64,000 nt of DNA from Actinomyces urinae (lineage in GTDB: Bacteria > Actinomycetota > Actinomycetes > Actinomycetales > Actinomycetaceae). Made by a program: the position numbers and the translations under genes. Under the pieces are notes generated by a model, which was not told where the DNA came from, did not search any database, and worked only from the letters and a program-made list of their open reading frames with translations. Positions 29,630 to 37,619 of the stretch are shown piece after piece (positions within the stretch are counted from its first letter, which is position 1; each line of letters opens with the position of its first letter). The stretch covers positions 118,865 to 182,864 of the forward strand of contig NZ_LT632546.1 of the NCBI RefSeq assembly GCF_900119695.1. The letters run 5' to 3'.

Positions 29630-31377
29630 GAGTTGATACGCCTGCTCCAAACGGCGACTCCACCTGCAGCCAAAAGAAGTCCCGCAACTGCAGCCAGGCC
29701 AGCAGTGTTAACACCGGTCTTGGCTAGTTCGCCACTCCGCTTTTCGGCGTGCGTTCCCAAGTTGTCAGACTTGGTAGCGTCTGACTTAGACGCTCCAACA
29801 TTTTGCGAGTCATCCGTGTTGTCACCAGACTCCTCGCCTGCCCCATTCGAGTCTTTATCGCCAGAGCTTATTTCCGGTTCAGTTGGCTCCGTAGGATCGA
29901 CTGAATCAGTGGGCTTGGGATCGACAGTTCCAGGCCCACCCTCGTCATTCGAACACGAGATCGGGACAGCACGCAACGCAGCTGATTTTTCACCGTCTGC
30001 AAAGAACCATGCAAAGCCGGCCCCTTCCTGGCAGTCGGATTCGGCGTAGCCTTCGTTGTTCAGGTTCGGCATGCCGCCGGGACGTTCATAGTGGACAACG
30101 CGCGGGCTGTCGGTGCCGTCAAAGAAGATTTCGGCGATAACGCCCTCGTAGCCGTCATCGGACAGGATGCGCAGGGTATTGCGGCTGTAATCAAGCCCCA
30201 TAGCGCCACCGATGAAGGAGTCGTAGGAGGTCAGCAGGGTCGCGTCCGATCCTGCAACAAATGGTGTAACTTCGCCTTGTTCCTTGAGAGAGAAGGCATA
30301 AACGTGGCCGTTATCTTCCAGTGCGACTACAAAGACGCCGTCAGCGACCGCGTTCGGGTAGTTTGCGGGATCGTAAGCTTCGCCCGTGTTCTCGTCGAAT
30401 AGGCGGCCCTTGGCTTCGGCGTTCGGGATCCACTCGATAGCTTCGATACCCATGTTTGCGCTGACTTCAGGAAGCAGGTCGGTGATGTGCCACTCGGCGG
30501 ATGCGACCACGTCCGGGCCTTCCGCGTCCTTGATGAAGCGGGCGCGCTTGCCGTCTTCCCAGCCGTCTGCAAACTGAACGGTTCCGTCGGCCTGCGGGAC
30601 GAGCTTCCAGAACTTACCCGTTCCGTTATCTACCGCCCACAGGAATCCGTCGGCGTAGTCAAGGCCGGAGGAGTCCTCCAGGAACGTTGGAGCCTCATCA
30701 ACTACGACCGGCGGCTCACCAGTCGAGTAGTACTGAAGCAGATCCGGAATACCATCACAGGCGTTTCGTTCACCCGGCGTGGCTTCACGCGTCTGCGCAA
30801 AGTCATCAGTCATGTCCGGGCAGCGACCGTAGGTGTGGTCTGCGTGTTCGGTCCAGCTGTACTCTTCAACCAGCATGTCACCGTCAAAGACTCGCACGGA
30901 ATCCGCGCCACCCAGACCGAAACCGGGGTCGCCACAGGCGTTGAGCTGCCCCTTCGTGGTGATTGCGACGTCAACGAACTCGCCGGTGCCGTCAGGGCAG
31001 CGAGACCAGTTTTCGTTGGCGTTAACTTCGTAGGTGTAGGAATCGACAAGCTCTTCACCGTTGAATAGGCGGGCCGTGTCGCCCTTGCCGAATCCGAACG
31101 TGAAGTCGGTGCCTTCAACTAGGACCTTGAATTCACCGGGAGCGATCGAACCGCTCAGGTCCGCCTCGCCCGGGCGATCCTTGTCATCATGGAGTGACCA
31201 GCCGGTCAGGTCCACAGTTTCGGTTCCAGCGTTGTACAGCTCAATGGAGTCGTTAGCTCCAGGAACCAGCGCGTCTCCGTAAACAATCTCGTTGATGACA
31301 ACCATGCAACAGTGATGCCCTAGGAAGGAGAAAGTTAAAACGACGTTAACGTTAGCTATCCGGAAGCCTCCAACCAC
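29626..31377 (-). CDS. Lamin-tail-domain surface protein with LAKTG sorting signal
   Basis: The protein has two lamin-tail-like (LTD) units: VVINEIVYGDALVPGANDSI near residue 26 with LTGWSLHDD near 60, and a Cys-containing repeat (NENWSRCPDGTG / DHTYGRCPDMTD). A beta-propeller-like middle region follows (about 210-475), then a Pro/Thr/Glu/Ser linker and a C-terminal cell-wall signal LAKTG, a hydrophobic stretch and RR. Sortase would attach it to peptidoglycan. No convincing signal peptide precedes the first LTD unit: the start is uncertain (GTG 31377, or ATG 31305 at MVVINE), and an upstream MKIRRK in another frame hints at a frame break. MpaB converges from the other side with a 4-base overlap of coding ends. 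Confidence 0.72.
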   Translation of the reverse strand: MVGGFRIANVNVVLTFSFLGHHCCMVVINEIVYGDALVPGANDSIELYNAGTETVDLTGWSLHDDKDRPGEADLSGSIAPGEFKVLVEGTDFTFGFGKGDTARLFNGEELVDSYTYEVNANENWSRCPDGTGEFVDVAITTKGQLNACGDPGFGLGGADSVRVFDGDMLVEEYSWTEHADHTYGRCPDMTDDFAQTREATPGERNACDGIPDLLQYYSTGEPPVVVDEAPTFLEDSSGLDYADGFLWAVDNGTGKFWKLVPQADGTVQFADGWEDGKRARFIKDAEGPDVVASAEWHITDLLPEVSANMGIEAIEWIPNAEAKGRLFDENTGEAYDPANYPNAVADGVFVVALEDNGHVYAFSLKEQGEVTPFVAGSDATLLTSYDSFIGGAMGLDYSRNTLRILSDDGYEGVIAEIFFDGTDSPRVVHYERPGGMPNLNNEGYAESDCQEGAGFAWFFADGEKSAALRAVPISCSNDEGGPGTVDPKPTDSVDPTEPTEPEISSGDKDSNGAGEESGDNTDDSQNVGASKSDATKSDNLGTHAEKRSGELAKTGVNTAGLAAVAGLLLAAGGVAVWSRRINS

Positions 31378-31487
31378 CTTTGCGGCGAATTTTCATCCTC
31401 GAGGGCGAGGCTGGGATGCTCTACGGAACGGAATCTAACAAGAAATTGGGTTTCTGCGATGAATTGTTAATAAAGCACCCTCTTAAT

Positions 31488-31558
31488 CTGTCAAGGAATG
31501 TCCCAATACGCAATTCATTGTTAGATTAGAGGAGTGCTAATCTAACAATTCTGTCAGG
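31488..31558 (+). repeat. Palindromic repeat unit upstream of the Schlafen/AlbA_2 gene
   Basis: The arms ATTGTTAGATTAG (31517-31529) and CTAATCTAACAAT (31537-31549) form a perfect 13-bp palindrome with loop AGGAGTG. An outer arm CTGTCAAGGAAT lies at 31488-31499, and CTGTCAGG follows at 31551. A near-identical unit is at 33303-33391 after the gene. TTGTTA and TCTAAC inside the palindrome are 17 bases apart and could be the promoter, so a protein bound here would repress the gene. Confidence 0.85.
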
Positions 31559-31567
31559 TAGGTTGCT

Positions 31568-33343
31568 ATGACTCCGACATTAGAAGGTTTTGATCATCGT
31601 CGAACCGAATTGAACTCATCTATCGACTCAATCTTGTCGACCGCTCGCGATGGCCGCGTGACGAAGACGAAAGAAACCCAAAGCATCGACTTCAAAGAAG
31701 AAGCTGGACGCCGAAACGGACCTTCAATAGAACCAGGCCAAAACAAGAATTCAGATGCTGCAACTAAGCTTGCCGATGAAGTCGCGTGCATGGCGAATTC
31801 GCCGGAAGGCGGCGTGCTACTCCTTGGCATAGAAGACCGTAGCGGAATGATCATTGGAACGGAGCTAGACATTGATTGGCTCCGACAGAGCATTTACAGC
31901 AGGGTTGACATTGCTCCCGACATCATTGAGAAGAGGGCCGAAGGACAAAGGATTCTTGCAGTTTTTGTAGCTCCTTCGCCCGAACCTGTGGAAGACACAA
32001 GCGGACGTCTCAGATGGAGAGTTGGTGACGCGTGCGAGCCTGTGGACAGATCTGAATGGTGGCAATATCAACGCTCACAAGCGGCGTACGACCCTATGGC
32101 AAAGTCAACCACCATTTCGATCGATCAGGTCAGGGATGGGGCTATAGCCTACGTAAGACGTCAAGATACCGAGTTCGCAGAATACACAAAAGAGGACCTT
32201 CTACGCAGAATCGGAGCCGTCGACGCTACAGGAAAGCTGTCCCAAGCCGGTGTCTTATTATTCACCAGTCTCAGGCAAACCGTGGTTGAGTTTACCGTTT
32301 TCGATGTTCACGGTGGTCAGGTGCGCAACCGTGTGGTTCCTGCTCCGGAAGGATCAGGATTGGAACAGCTTGAACAAATTGAGAATGCACTATCGGTTAT
32401 TAACAAAAACCACACCGTGTCGACGGGATTATCGGATCAGCCTGTCTCCGAGATTCCTCGCTCCGCTGTTCGCGAATCACTACTAAACGCAATGATTCAC
32501 CGCGACTGGAATCGCAGTGAGCCTATTGACATCCGCTGGATCGAACTTGACTCAACTATGATCTTGCGTAGTCCTGGCGGATTCCCTCCCAATATCAACT
32601 CCGGTAACGTACTAAGCAATCGAGCTGCCCGTTATCCTGCATTAGCTGACCTTTACCGCGCGATTAGGCTTGTTGATAAACAAGGTGTTGGTGTTGACCG
32701 CATGTACCAGTCAATGATTGCAATTGGTCATCGGCCTCCCACAATTGAGGAGGTTGCCGGTCCGTTTGTAGAAACCACCTTGGTCGGTGGCAAGCCGGTA
32801 ATCCCTGTATTGGAGTTGATGAGCAAGATTGTCCCACTAGGCCGGCAACGGGATTACCGGATCGCAATTATCCTGTACCTGCTGTTCAGGAGGCCATTTG
32901 TCACCGTAGACACAGTGGCAAAAGGTCTCCAATCTGGAAATGATGCCGCCATATCTGCGCTTGAAGCGTCACTTCAAACGACAGTGGATGGGTTACCCCT
33001 AATCACCGAGCACAATGGTTCGTGGATTCTTGGTGAAAGTGCGAGAGCCATTCTTAAGCAGACGCCTACTTCCGTTACAAGACCCGCGTCATATCTCTCG
33101 ACTGACCCCGTAGAGATGGAGAACGCTGCTCTCCTTTGGCTTGATGAGATGGGAAGCATCGCAACCAGTGATCTGATGGCACTCACAGGCGTTTCGCGAG
33201 GAACGGCAAAGAATCGCTTAGACGACATGGCATCACGAGAAATCATTCGTACAGTTGGAGCTGGAAGGTCGACGCATTATCGCCCTAAAGACTTGAAGAA
33301 ATCTGTCAAGAAATCAGCAACTACCAATAAATTGTTAGATTAG
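31568..33343 (+). CDS. Schlafen/AlbA_2-domain protein with RecG-like ATPase part and winged helix
   Basis: The 591 residues fit the group of bacterial AlbA_2 (Schlafen-type) proteins. N-terminal AlbA_2 domain about 35-160: ETQSIDFKEE, ADEVACMANSPEGGVLLLGIED (split by the family Asn and Gly), RWRVGD. Central part with the HATPase-like fold seen in RecG-related transcription regulators: SAVRESLLNAMIHRDW near 305 and DKQGVGVDRMY near 375. C-terminal winged-helix region near 520-575 (IATSDLMALTGVSRGTAKNR). It is likely a DNA-binding regulator or nucleic-acid defence factor. AGGTAGG precedes the ATG. Its last codons and stop (KLLD-stop) are part of the downstream palindrome, so coding region and repeat overlap. 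Function is an inference. Confidence 0.78.
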   Translation: MTPTLEGFDHRRTELNSSIDSILSTARDGRVTKTKETQSIDFKEEAGRRNGPSIEPGQNKNSDAATKLADEVACMANSPEGGVLLLGIEDRSGMIIGTELDIDWLRQSIYSRVDIAPDIIEKRAEGQRILAVFVAPSPEPVEDTSGRLRWRVGDACEPVDRSEWWQYQRSQAAYDPMAKSTTISIDQVRDGAIAYVRRQDTEFAEYTKEDLLRRIGAVDATGKLSQAGVLLFTSLRQTVVEFTVFDVHGGQVRNRVVPAPEGSGLEQLEQIENALSVINKNHTVSTGLSDQPVSEIPRSAVRESLLNAMIHRDWNRSEPIDIRWIELDSTMILRSPGGFPPNINSGNVLSNRAARYPALADLYRAIRLVDKQGVGVDRMYQSMIAIGHRPPTIEEVAGPFVETTLVGGKPVIPVLELMSKIVPLGRQRDYRIAIILYLLFRRPFVTVDTVAKGLQSGNDAAISALEASLQTTVDGLPLITEHNGSWILGESARAILKQTPTSVTRPASYLSTDPVEMENAALLWLDEMGSIATSDLMALTGVSRGTAKNRLDDMASREIIRTVGAGRSTHYRPKDLKKSVKKSATTNKLLD

Positions 33344-33391
33344 AGGGGTGCTAATCTAACAATTTTTCCCGAAAGCCGGATTCCTTGACAG
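33303..33391 (+). repeat. Extended symmetric palindrome at the end of the Schlafen/AlbA_2 gene
   Basis: Inner arms ATTGTTAGATTAG (33331-33343) and CTAATCTAACAAT (33351-33363) surround loop AGGGGTG. Outer arms CTGTCAAGAAAT (33303-33314) and ATTCCTTGACAG (33380-33391) are inverted copies with one mismatch. Both pairs are centred exactly on 33347. The inner arm carries the stop codon of the gene. It repeats the upstream unit, one loop base differing. Confidence 0.88.
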
Positions 33392-33510
33392 TTTCGCGCG
33401 CTCTGAAGTAGCAAATCAGCGTTAACCACCACTATTTCCGCGACGACCGAAACCGGGACGGCCGAAATCAGTCGTAGACGCACGCGGTCCTAAAGGATTT
33501 CTTGAATTGT

Positions 33511-33543
33511 TTGAGGCCGGAGGGGACCACCCTCCGGCCTCAA
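33511..33543 (-). terminator. Terminator after the 5'-nucleotidase fragment
   Basis: A perfect 14-bp stem: TTGAGGCCGGAGGG (33511-33524) with CCCTCCGGCCTCAA (33530-33543), 5-base loop. On the minus strand it follows the fragment by 19 bases and ends in AAACAATTCAAG rather than a T run. Confidence 0.75.
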
Positions 33544-33562
33544 AGCTTCCGCGTTCGCGGAG

Positions 33563-33971
33563 TTATGCCTTCATGCGCCTGACTACAAGAACAGATCCAG
33601 CGATTAGCATCGCAAGTGCTGCGCCTGCGAGCGCGAAGATGTCACTTGAACCGGTCTTGGCGAGGTTACCACCTTCACCGTTGGTCGGCGTCTCGGTAGG
33701 TTCCTCAGCACCGCCCTCGGCAGCGGAAGTGGAAACGGACCAGTTTTCTTCAAAGAACGTTGAAGGATCGACGGTTCCGTTTTCCTGTGCCCATTCGATC
33801 ATGAGGTCGCGGATTGCCTTCTGTTCGTCGTAAATGACCGGGGCGGTCTTTACGTGCGGGTAGGCGGATCCACCCGACTGGCGGTAGTTGTTGAGGGCGA
33901 GGATGAGCTCGTCCTCAGGCTGTATCGGCGTTCCGTCAGGGAAGGTGAGCAGATCAATGCGCTCGCCGACG
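33563..33971 (-). pseudogene. C-terminal fragment of a sortase-anchored 5'-nucleotidase
   Basis: Only the last about 136 codons remain. VGERIDLLTFPDGTPIQPED and LALNNYRQSGGSAYPHV are the C-terminal substrate-binding domain of UDP-sugar hydrolase/5'-nucleotidases. A Glu/Thr/Pro linker, LAKTG, a membrane stretch and RRMKA follow, as in cell-wall-anchored proteins. Upstream the frame hits a stop at the junction with a debranching-enzyme fragment on the opposite strand, so the metallophosphatase domain and start are lost. An internal ATG at 33802 could still start a 79-residue product, with no signal peptide. Confidence 0.85.
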
Positions 33972-35137
33972 GGCTAACGTTTTCGCACGAAAACGATTCG
34001 GATCTGCGTTTTATTGGGGCGGGGGCGCCCTGGGTTTTGACGCTGTTTGGTCGCGATTCGCTGATCACTGCGGGCTTCTTGAACAGTGTTGATCCTGCGT
34101 TGGCAATGGAGACGCTCAAGCTACTTGCAAGCTTGCAGGGCAAGGAAGTTCGCGTGGAAACCGCGGAGCAGCCGGGCAAGATTTTGCATGAGGTGCGCAG
34201 CGAACCTTTGAATCTCGAGACCTCTTCCGGACCGCTGGTTTTGCCGCCGGTTTATTACGGAACGATCGATGCGACTCCGCTGTGGATTAGCACGCTACAT
34301 GATGCGTGGAAGGCGGGCGCCAACGAGGGGGACGTAGCTGAGCTTCTGCCGAATTTGCGCTTGGCGCTGGCCTGGATGCGCGATTACGGAGAGGCCGACG
34401 GTGACGGGTTCCTGGAGTATCTAGATGAGACCGGCCGCGGCCTCGCAAATCAGGGCTGGAAGGACAGCGGGGATTCGGTGCGCTGGCACGACGGATCTTT
34501 GGCGGACGGTCCGATCGCGCTGTGTGAGGTGCAGGGTTACGCGCATCGTGCGGCCTTAGATGGTGCGGAAATTTTGGAGGTGTTCGGCGAAGATGGTGAG
34601 TCCTGGCGCGCTTGGGCGGCTGATTTTAAGACCCGTTTCCGCGAGCAGTTCTGGGTTGAAAATGACGGCTTCCGTTATCCTGCGATCGCGTTGGATGCGT
34701 CGAAGAGGACGGTGGATTCGCTGACTTCGAATATTGGGCACCTGCTTGGGTCGGGTCTGCTAGATGAGCGCGAAGTGGATGACGTGATGAGGACGTTGAT
34801 GAGTCCGGAAATGTTCTCTGGGTATGGCATTCACACGGCGTCCACGACGAATGCCGGTTTCTGGCCGTACAGGTACCACGTGGGGTCGGTGTGGCCGCAT
34901 GACACGGCGATGATTATCCGCGGAATGTGGCGTGAAGGTCGCAAGGAGGAAGCGCAGGAAGTTGCGCGCGGATTGATGGAGGCCGCCCGTCGCTTCGACT
35001 GGCGGCTGCCGGAACTGTTTGCCGGAGTCAAGCGGGACGCTTACGCGAAGCCACTCCCCTACCCGGCGTCTTGCAGGCCGCAGGCGTGGGCGGCGGCTTC
35101 GGCTGTTGTCGTTGCTCAGGTTTTGACGGGTAACTAA
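33972..35137 (+). pseudogene. C-terminal fragment of a glycogen debranching / amylo-alpha-1,6-glucosidase-like enzyme
   Basis: About 388 codons remain of a family usually about 650-700 residues long. Typical (alpha/alpha)6-barrel motifs are present: GAGAPWVLTLFGRDSL, EQPGKILHEVRSEPL, NQGWKDSGDSVRWHDGS, EVQGYAHRAALD and HVGSVWPHDTAMIIRG, with the normal end SCRPQAWAAAS. The N-terminal beta-sandwich domain and start are missing at the junction with the inverted 5'-nucleotidase fragment. An open frame runs back to 33854 but its first 40 or so codons are antisense of the nucleotidase. A terminator follows. It is probably not functional. Confidence 0.85.
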
Positions 35138-35166
35138 CGCTTCCATCTAGTGCAAAACTAAGGAAT

Positions 35167-35212
35167 AAATCCTGGGTTGCCCTGACGAAGGCTCAGGCAA
35201 CTCAGGATTTTT
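35167..35212 (+). terminator. Terminator after the debranching-enzyme fragment
   Basis: AAATCCTGGGTTGCCCTGA pairs, with minor mismatches, with the reverse of CTCAGGCAACTCAGGATTT, and ends in TTTTT. It lies 30 bases after the stop. Confidence 0.85.
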
Positions 35213-35218
35213 GTAGGT

Positions 35219-35782
35219 CTACATTCCGGGGAGAGGTCGATTCACTCCGTCCGGCACGCCAAAATCTTGGTCGAATGAGACGTTGTTTGGTGGGTCTTCA
35301 ATGATGAGGCGAATTCCAGTCTCTTGGAGCATCGTGAAAGTGTCAGTAACCTTCACGCCCATTGCTTTGCAAGCGTCCGGAATCATGACTCTCTTCTTTG
35401 ATTGTGGTGCTGATTTTTCGTGGGTGACCACGACAAGATCATGTGCCGCGGCATAAGCAACGAGCATGAAATCAGTCGGATTATTCTGGACTACCTGGAG
35501 TGCCTCCTGGGGATAGCCATGTGTTACCGCCCAATTGTTTACCTCACCAAACTTTTCTAGAGTGACCGATTCACTAGTTGATCGAAAATACTGTTTGCGT
35601 TCCCTGACCCAAAGCGAAAGATCGTCTTCACGACCAATGAGTTCGTCTCTCACATCTTGGATGCTAAGAATACGACCACTCTTGAAATGAAAATCTAACC
35701 ACGCCCAGAACCCAGGTGCGAAATCGAATCCGTAATATCGATCCTTCGCCTCGATAAATACATTTGAATCCAAGAGGAACAT
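35219..35782 (-). CDS. DUF4411 (PIN-like) protein, cassette 1
   Basis: The 187 residues start with MFLLDSNVFIEAKDRYYGFD, the DUF4411 signature with a PIN-like first acidic residue (Asp5). The middle has NNPTDFMLVAYAAAHDLVVV, supplying the second acidic cluster, and MIPDACKAMGV is the third family block. PIN folds are usually metal-dependent RNases, often toxins. The start overlaps the stop of the ImmA/IrrE-type gene (TGATG), so the two proteins are translated together. It has an extra Pro/Asp-rich C-terminal tail of about 25 residues that the second copy at 60535 lacks. Toxin role is an inference. Confidence 0.82.
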   Translation of the reverse strand: MFLLDSNVFIEAKDRYYGFDFAPGFWAWLDFHFKSGRILSIQDVRDELIGREDDLSLWVRERKQYFRSTSESVTLEKFGEVNNWAVTHGYPQEALQVVQNNPTDFMLVAYAAAHDLVVVTHEKSAPQSKKRVMIPDACKAMGVKVTDTFTMLQETGIRLIIEDPPNNVSFDQDFGVPDGVNRPLPGM

Positions 35783-36939
35783 CAGGATCCCTCGATCATA
35801 TTGGCGAAGTTCTCAAACGTAGAGTGTCTCTTTATTCCGAGTAACTCATATGCGTCTCGGTAGGGTAGGTATCCAGAGCGCGCGCTTTGCACAACCGCAC
35901 TGGAAAATCGCTCGCCCAAACGACCGCGTTGGGTGTAGTAATAATTTCCGTCTGAGCTCTTGCTCCTTTTCTCTTCCATAAACGCCTGGAGGCGTTCCAT
36001 CTCATTGGCGTAGCGTTCTTGAAAATGTTCCCAGGATAGCAAGTCGGCGTCGTAGAGACGTTTTAGAACTACCAGGGTGCTAACTTTGAATTTCTTAGCC
36101 AGACGGTCTTGTTCTTCTTCGGAAACAATTCCCTTGAACTCCTGCTTTAGAGTGTCCATAGGCACGAGAACTTCAGCAGCGACTCGGTTGCACCACAATT
36201 CTTCATCAGTACTGGTATCCGCTGTGATTGAAGCATCAGATACTGCGCTGTGTCCGAGCCAGATATGTGCAAGTTCGTGAATGAGCGTAAATATTTGTGC
36301 AGACTTCGTGTCCGCACCGTTAACGAAAATTAGTGGTGCAATCGGATCGGCGATTGCGAATCCGCGGAATTCCTCCGGGTCGAGGCTCCGGCTTGTGTTG
36401 CTGCCAACGATTCCGCTGACCATGACCAATACGCCCAGATCTTCAATCTTTCTTACGAGGGCACGAAAAGCCTCAGACCAAGTCACATAGGCAGAACGTG
36501 CTTGCATGTCGAAGTCCAAGATTTCACGGATCTGTCGCACGATTTTTTCGGGTCGGGTAGACAGTCTCGCTGTGCCAACAAATGAGAGCTCTGGGAAGCC
36601 TGCGTCTACTGCGTAGTCCTTGTACCAGCCTTGTCGATTCTGGCATATGTAGATGGTGTCGAGGAGATTTGCGGACGGCCTGGGAACTTTCTTGTTCCCC
36701 GTAGTTCGCATGTCTGGAAGTGGCAAGGATTCTTTCGGTGGCTCAGACAAGAACAAAGATCCCAGAGGCGTATAGGTAGCGCCGGCAAATTTCTGAATTT
36801 GATTGAAGGTTGGTTTAGTTTCCTGTGCTACCCATTCATAGAAGTATGGAGCGCGTTCCTCAATTTCTTCTTCGCTCCACCCAGCACGTTCGACAGCCCA
36901 GAAGAACAGCTCAGGGGCTATATCCACTCCAGCTGTCAT
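35782..36939 (-). CDS. ImmA/IrrE family metallopeptidase with XRE-like N-terminus, cassette 1
   Basis: The protein (385 residues) has an N-terminal regulator-like region (FFWAVERAGWSEEEIEERA, then FNQIQKFAGATYTPLGSLFL), a middle domain, and a zinc peptidase site HELAHIWLGHS near residue 222 with a downstream acidic ligand in WCNRVAAEVLVP. The C-terminus (GYLPYRDAYELLGI) is family-typical. Start ATG 36939 is fixed by GGAGGTGGGGACA in front; an open frame extends 44 codons further but is not convincing. Family members cleave repressors or antitoxins. Together with the DUF4411 gene it looks like a toxin-antitoxin or stress module. A diverged copy of the pair is at 60535-62193. Confidence 0.88.
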   Translation of the reverse strand: MTAGVDIAPELFFWAVERAGWSEEEIEERAPYFYEWVAQETKPTFNQIQKFAGATYTPLGSLFLSEPPKESLPLPDMRTTGNKKVPRPSANLLDTIYICQNRQGWYKDYAVDAGFPELSFVGTARLSTRPEKIVRQIREILDFDMQARSAYVTWSEAFRALVRKIEDLGVLVMVSGIVGSNTSRSLDPEEFRGFAIADPIAPLIFVNGADTKSAQIFTLIHELAHIWLGHSAVSDASITADTSTDEELWCNRVAAEVLVPMDTLKQEFKGIVSEEEQDRLAKKFKVSTLVVLKRLYDADLLSWEHFQERYANEMERLQAFMEEKRSKSSDGNYYYTQRGRLGERFSSAVVQSARSGYLPYRDAYELLGIKRHSTFENFANMIEGS

Positions 36940-37619
36940 TGTCCCCACCTCCTTCGGACAGGACCGTGCTTTATGGCTGAACAATATCAATCGAACCTGG
37001 GAATGAAGCAGTTTCCACAGGTGGGGCGAAAACAAATATAACAGTCCATGATCAACTAACGATACCGGCACGGGTGTAGATAAGAAGATTGTTCGAAGAA
37101 GATAATCGATCCAAAAAAATTTGGATGTTTGGACGTCGGATTTGATAAGGGTCTCGCTGGCTGCTCACCCGTGTTTACTAGGATTTTTGTGCTTTCTGAG
37201 CGAGGTTGTCCCGCCCAGAGCCCTCGATTAAACGGTTTCACTGGCGTATCACCGCGAGCCTGTCGTCCTTGCTGTCGTGGCTGAGGGGGGGGCGCCCGGC
37301 GGGTTGCGTTGGTGTGTTCGGAGTCAGGGGGTCTACATCTCCAAGAAAACATGAACATACCTGGGTCTACCGCAAGTACAAGTGACATTCTTATACAAAC
37401 TAGGGCCTCGCCGCCCTGACCGCTGTTTCAGACTCTATTAGTGTGCCGTCACTGCAGTGTTCTTGTTGTTGTGGCGGAGCACGGCAGTAATGGACCCTCC
37501 ACAGCTGTTCCACCTCTTGATGTTTAGCACGCCGACACTGTAGTGGGAGGCGATACAACGATACGACCGACTTAACATCATTTCCAGCAGGTATCAGCGC
37601 AGTCTGGCAGGCATGTCTA
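36940..37619. other. Non-coding stretch, no gene recognised
   Basis: About 680 bases between the ImmA gene and the oligopeptidase remnant. It should hold the promoter of cassette 1. It contains an eight-G run at 37285-37292 and short open frames of random composition. No tRNA, hairpin terminator or recognisable protein remnant was seen. Confidence 0.5.
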
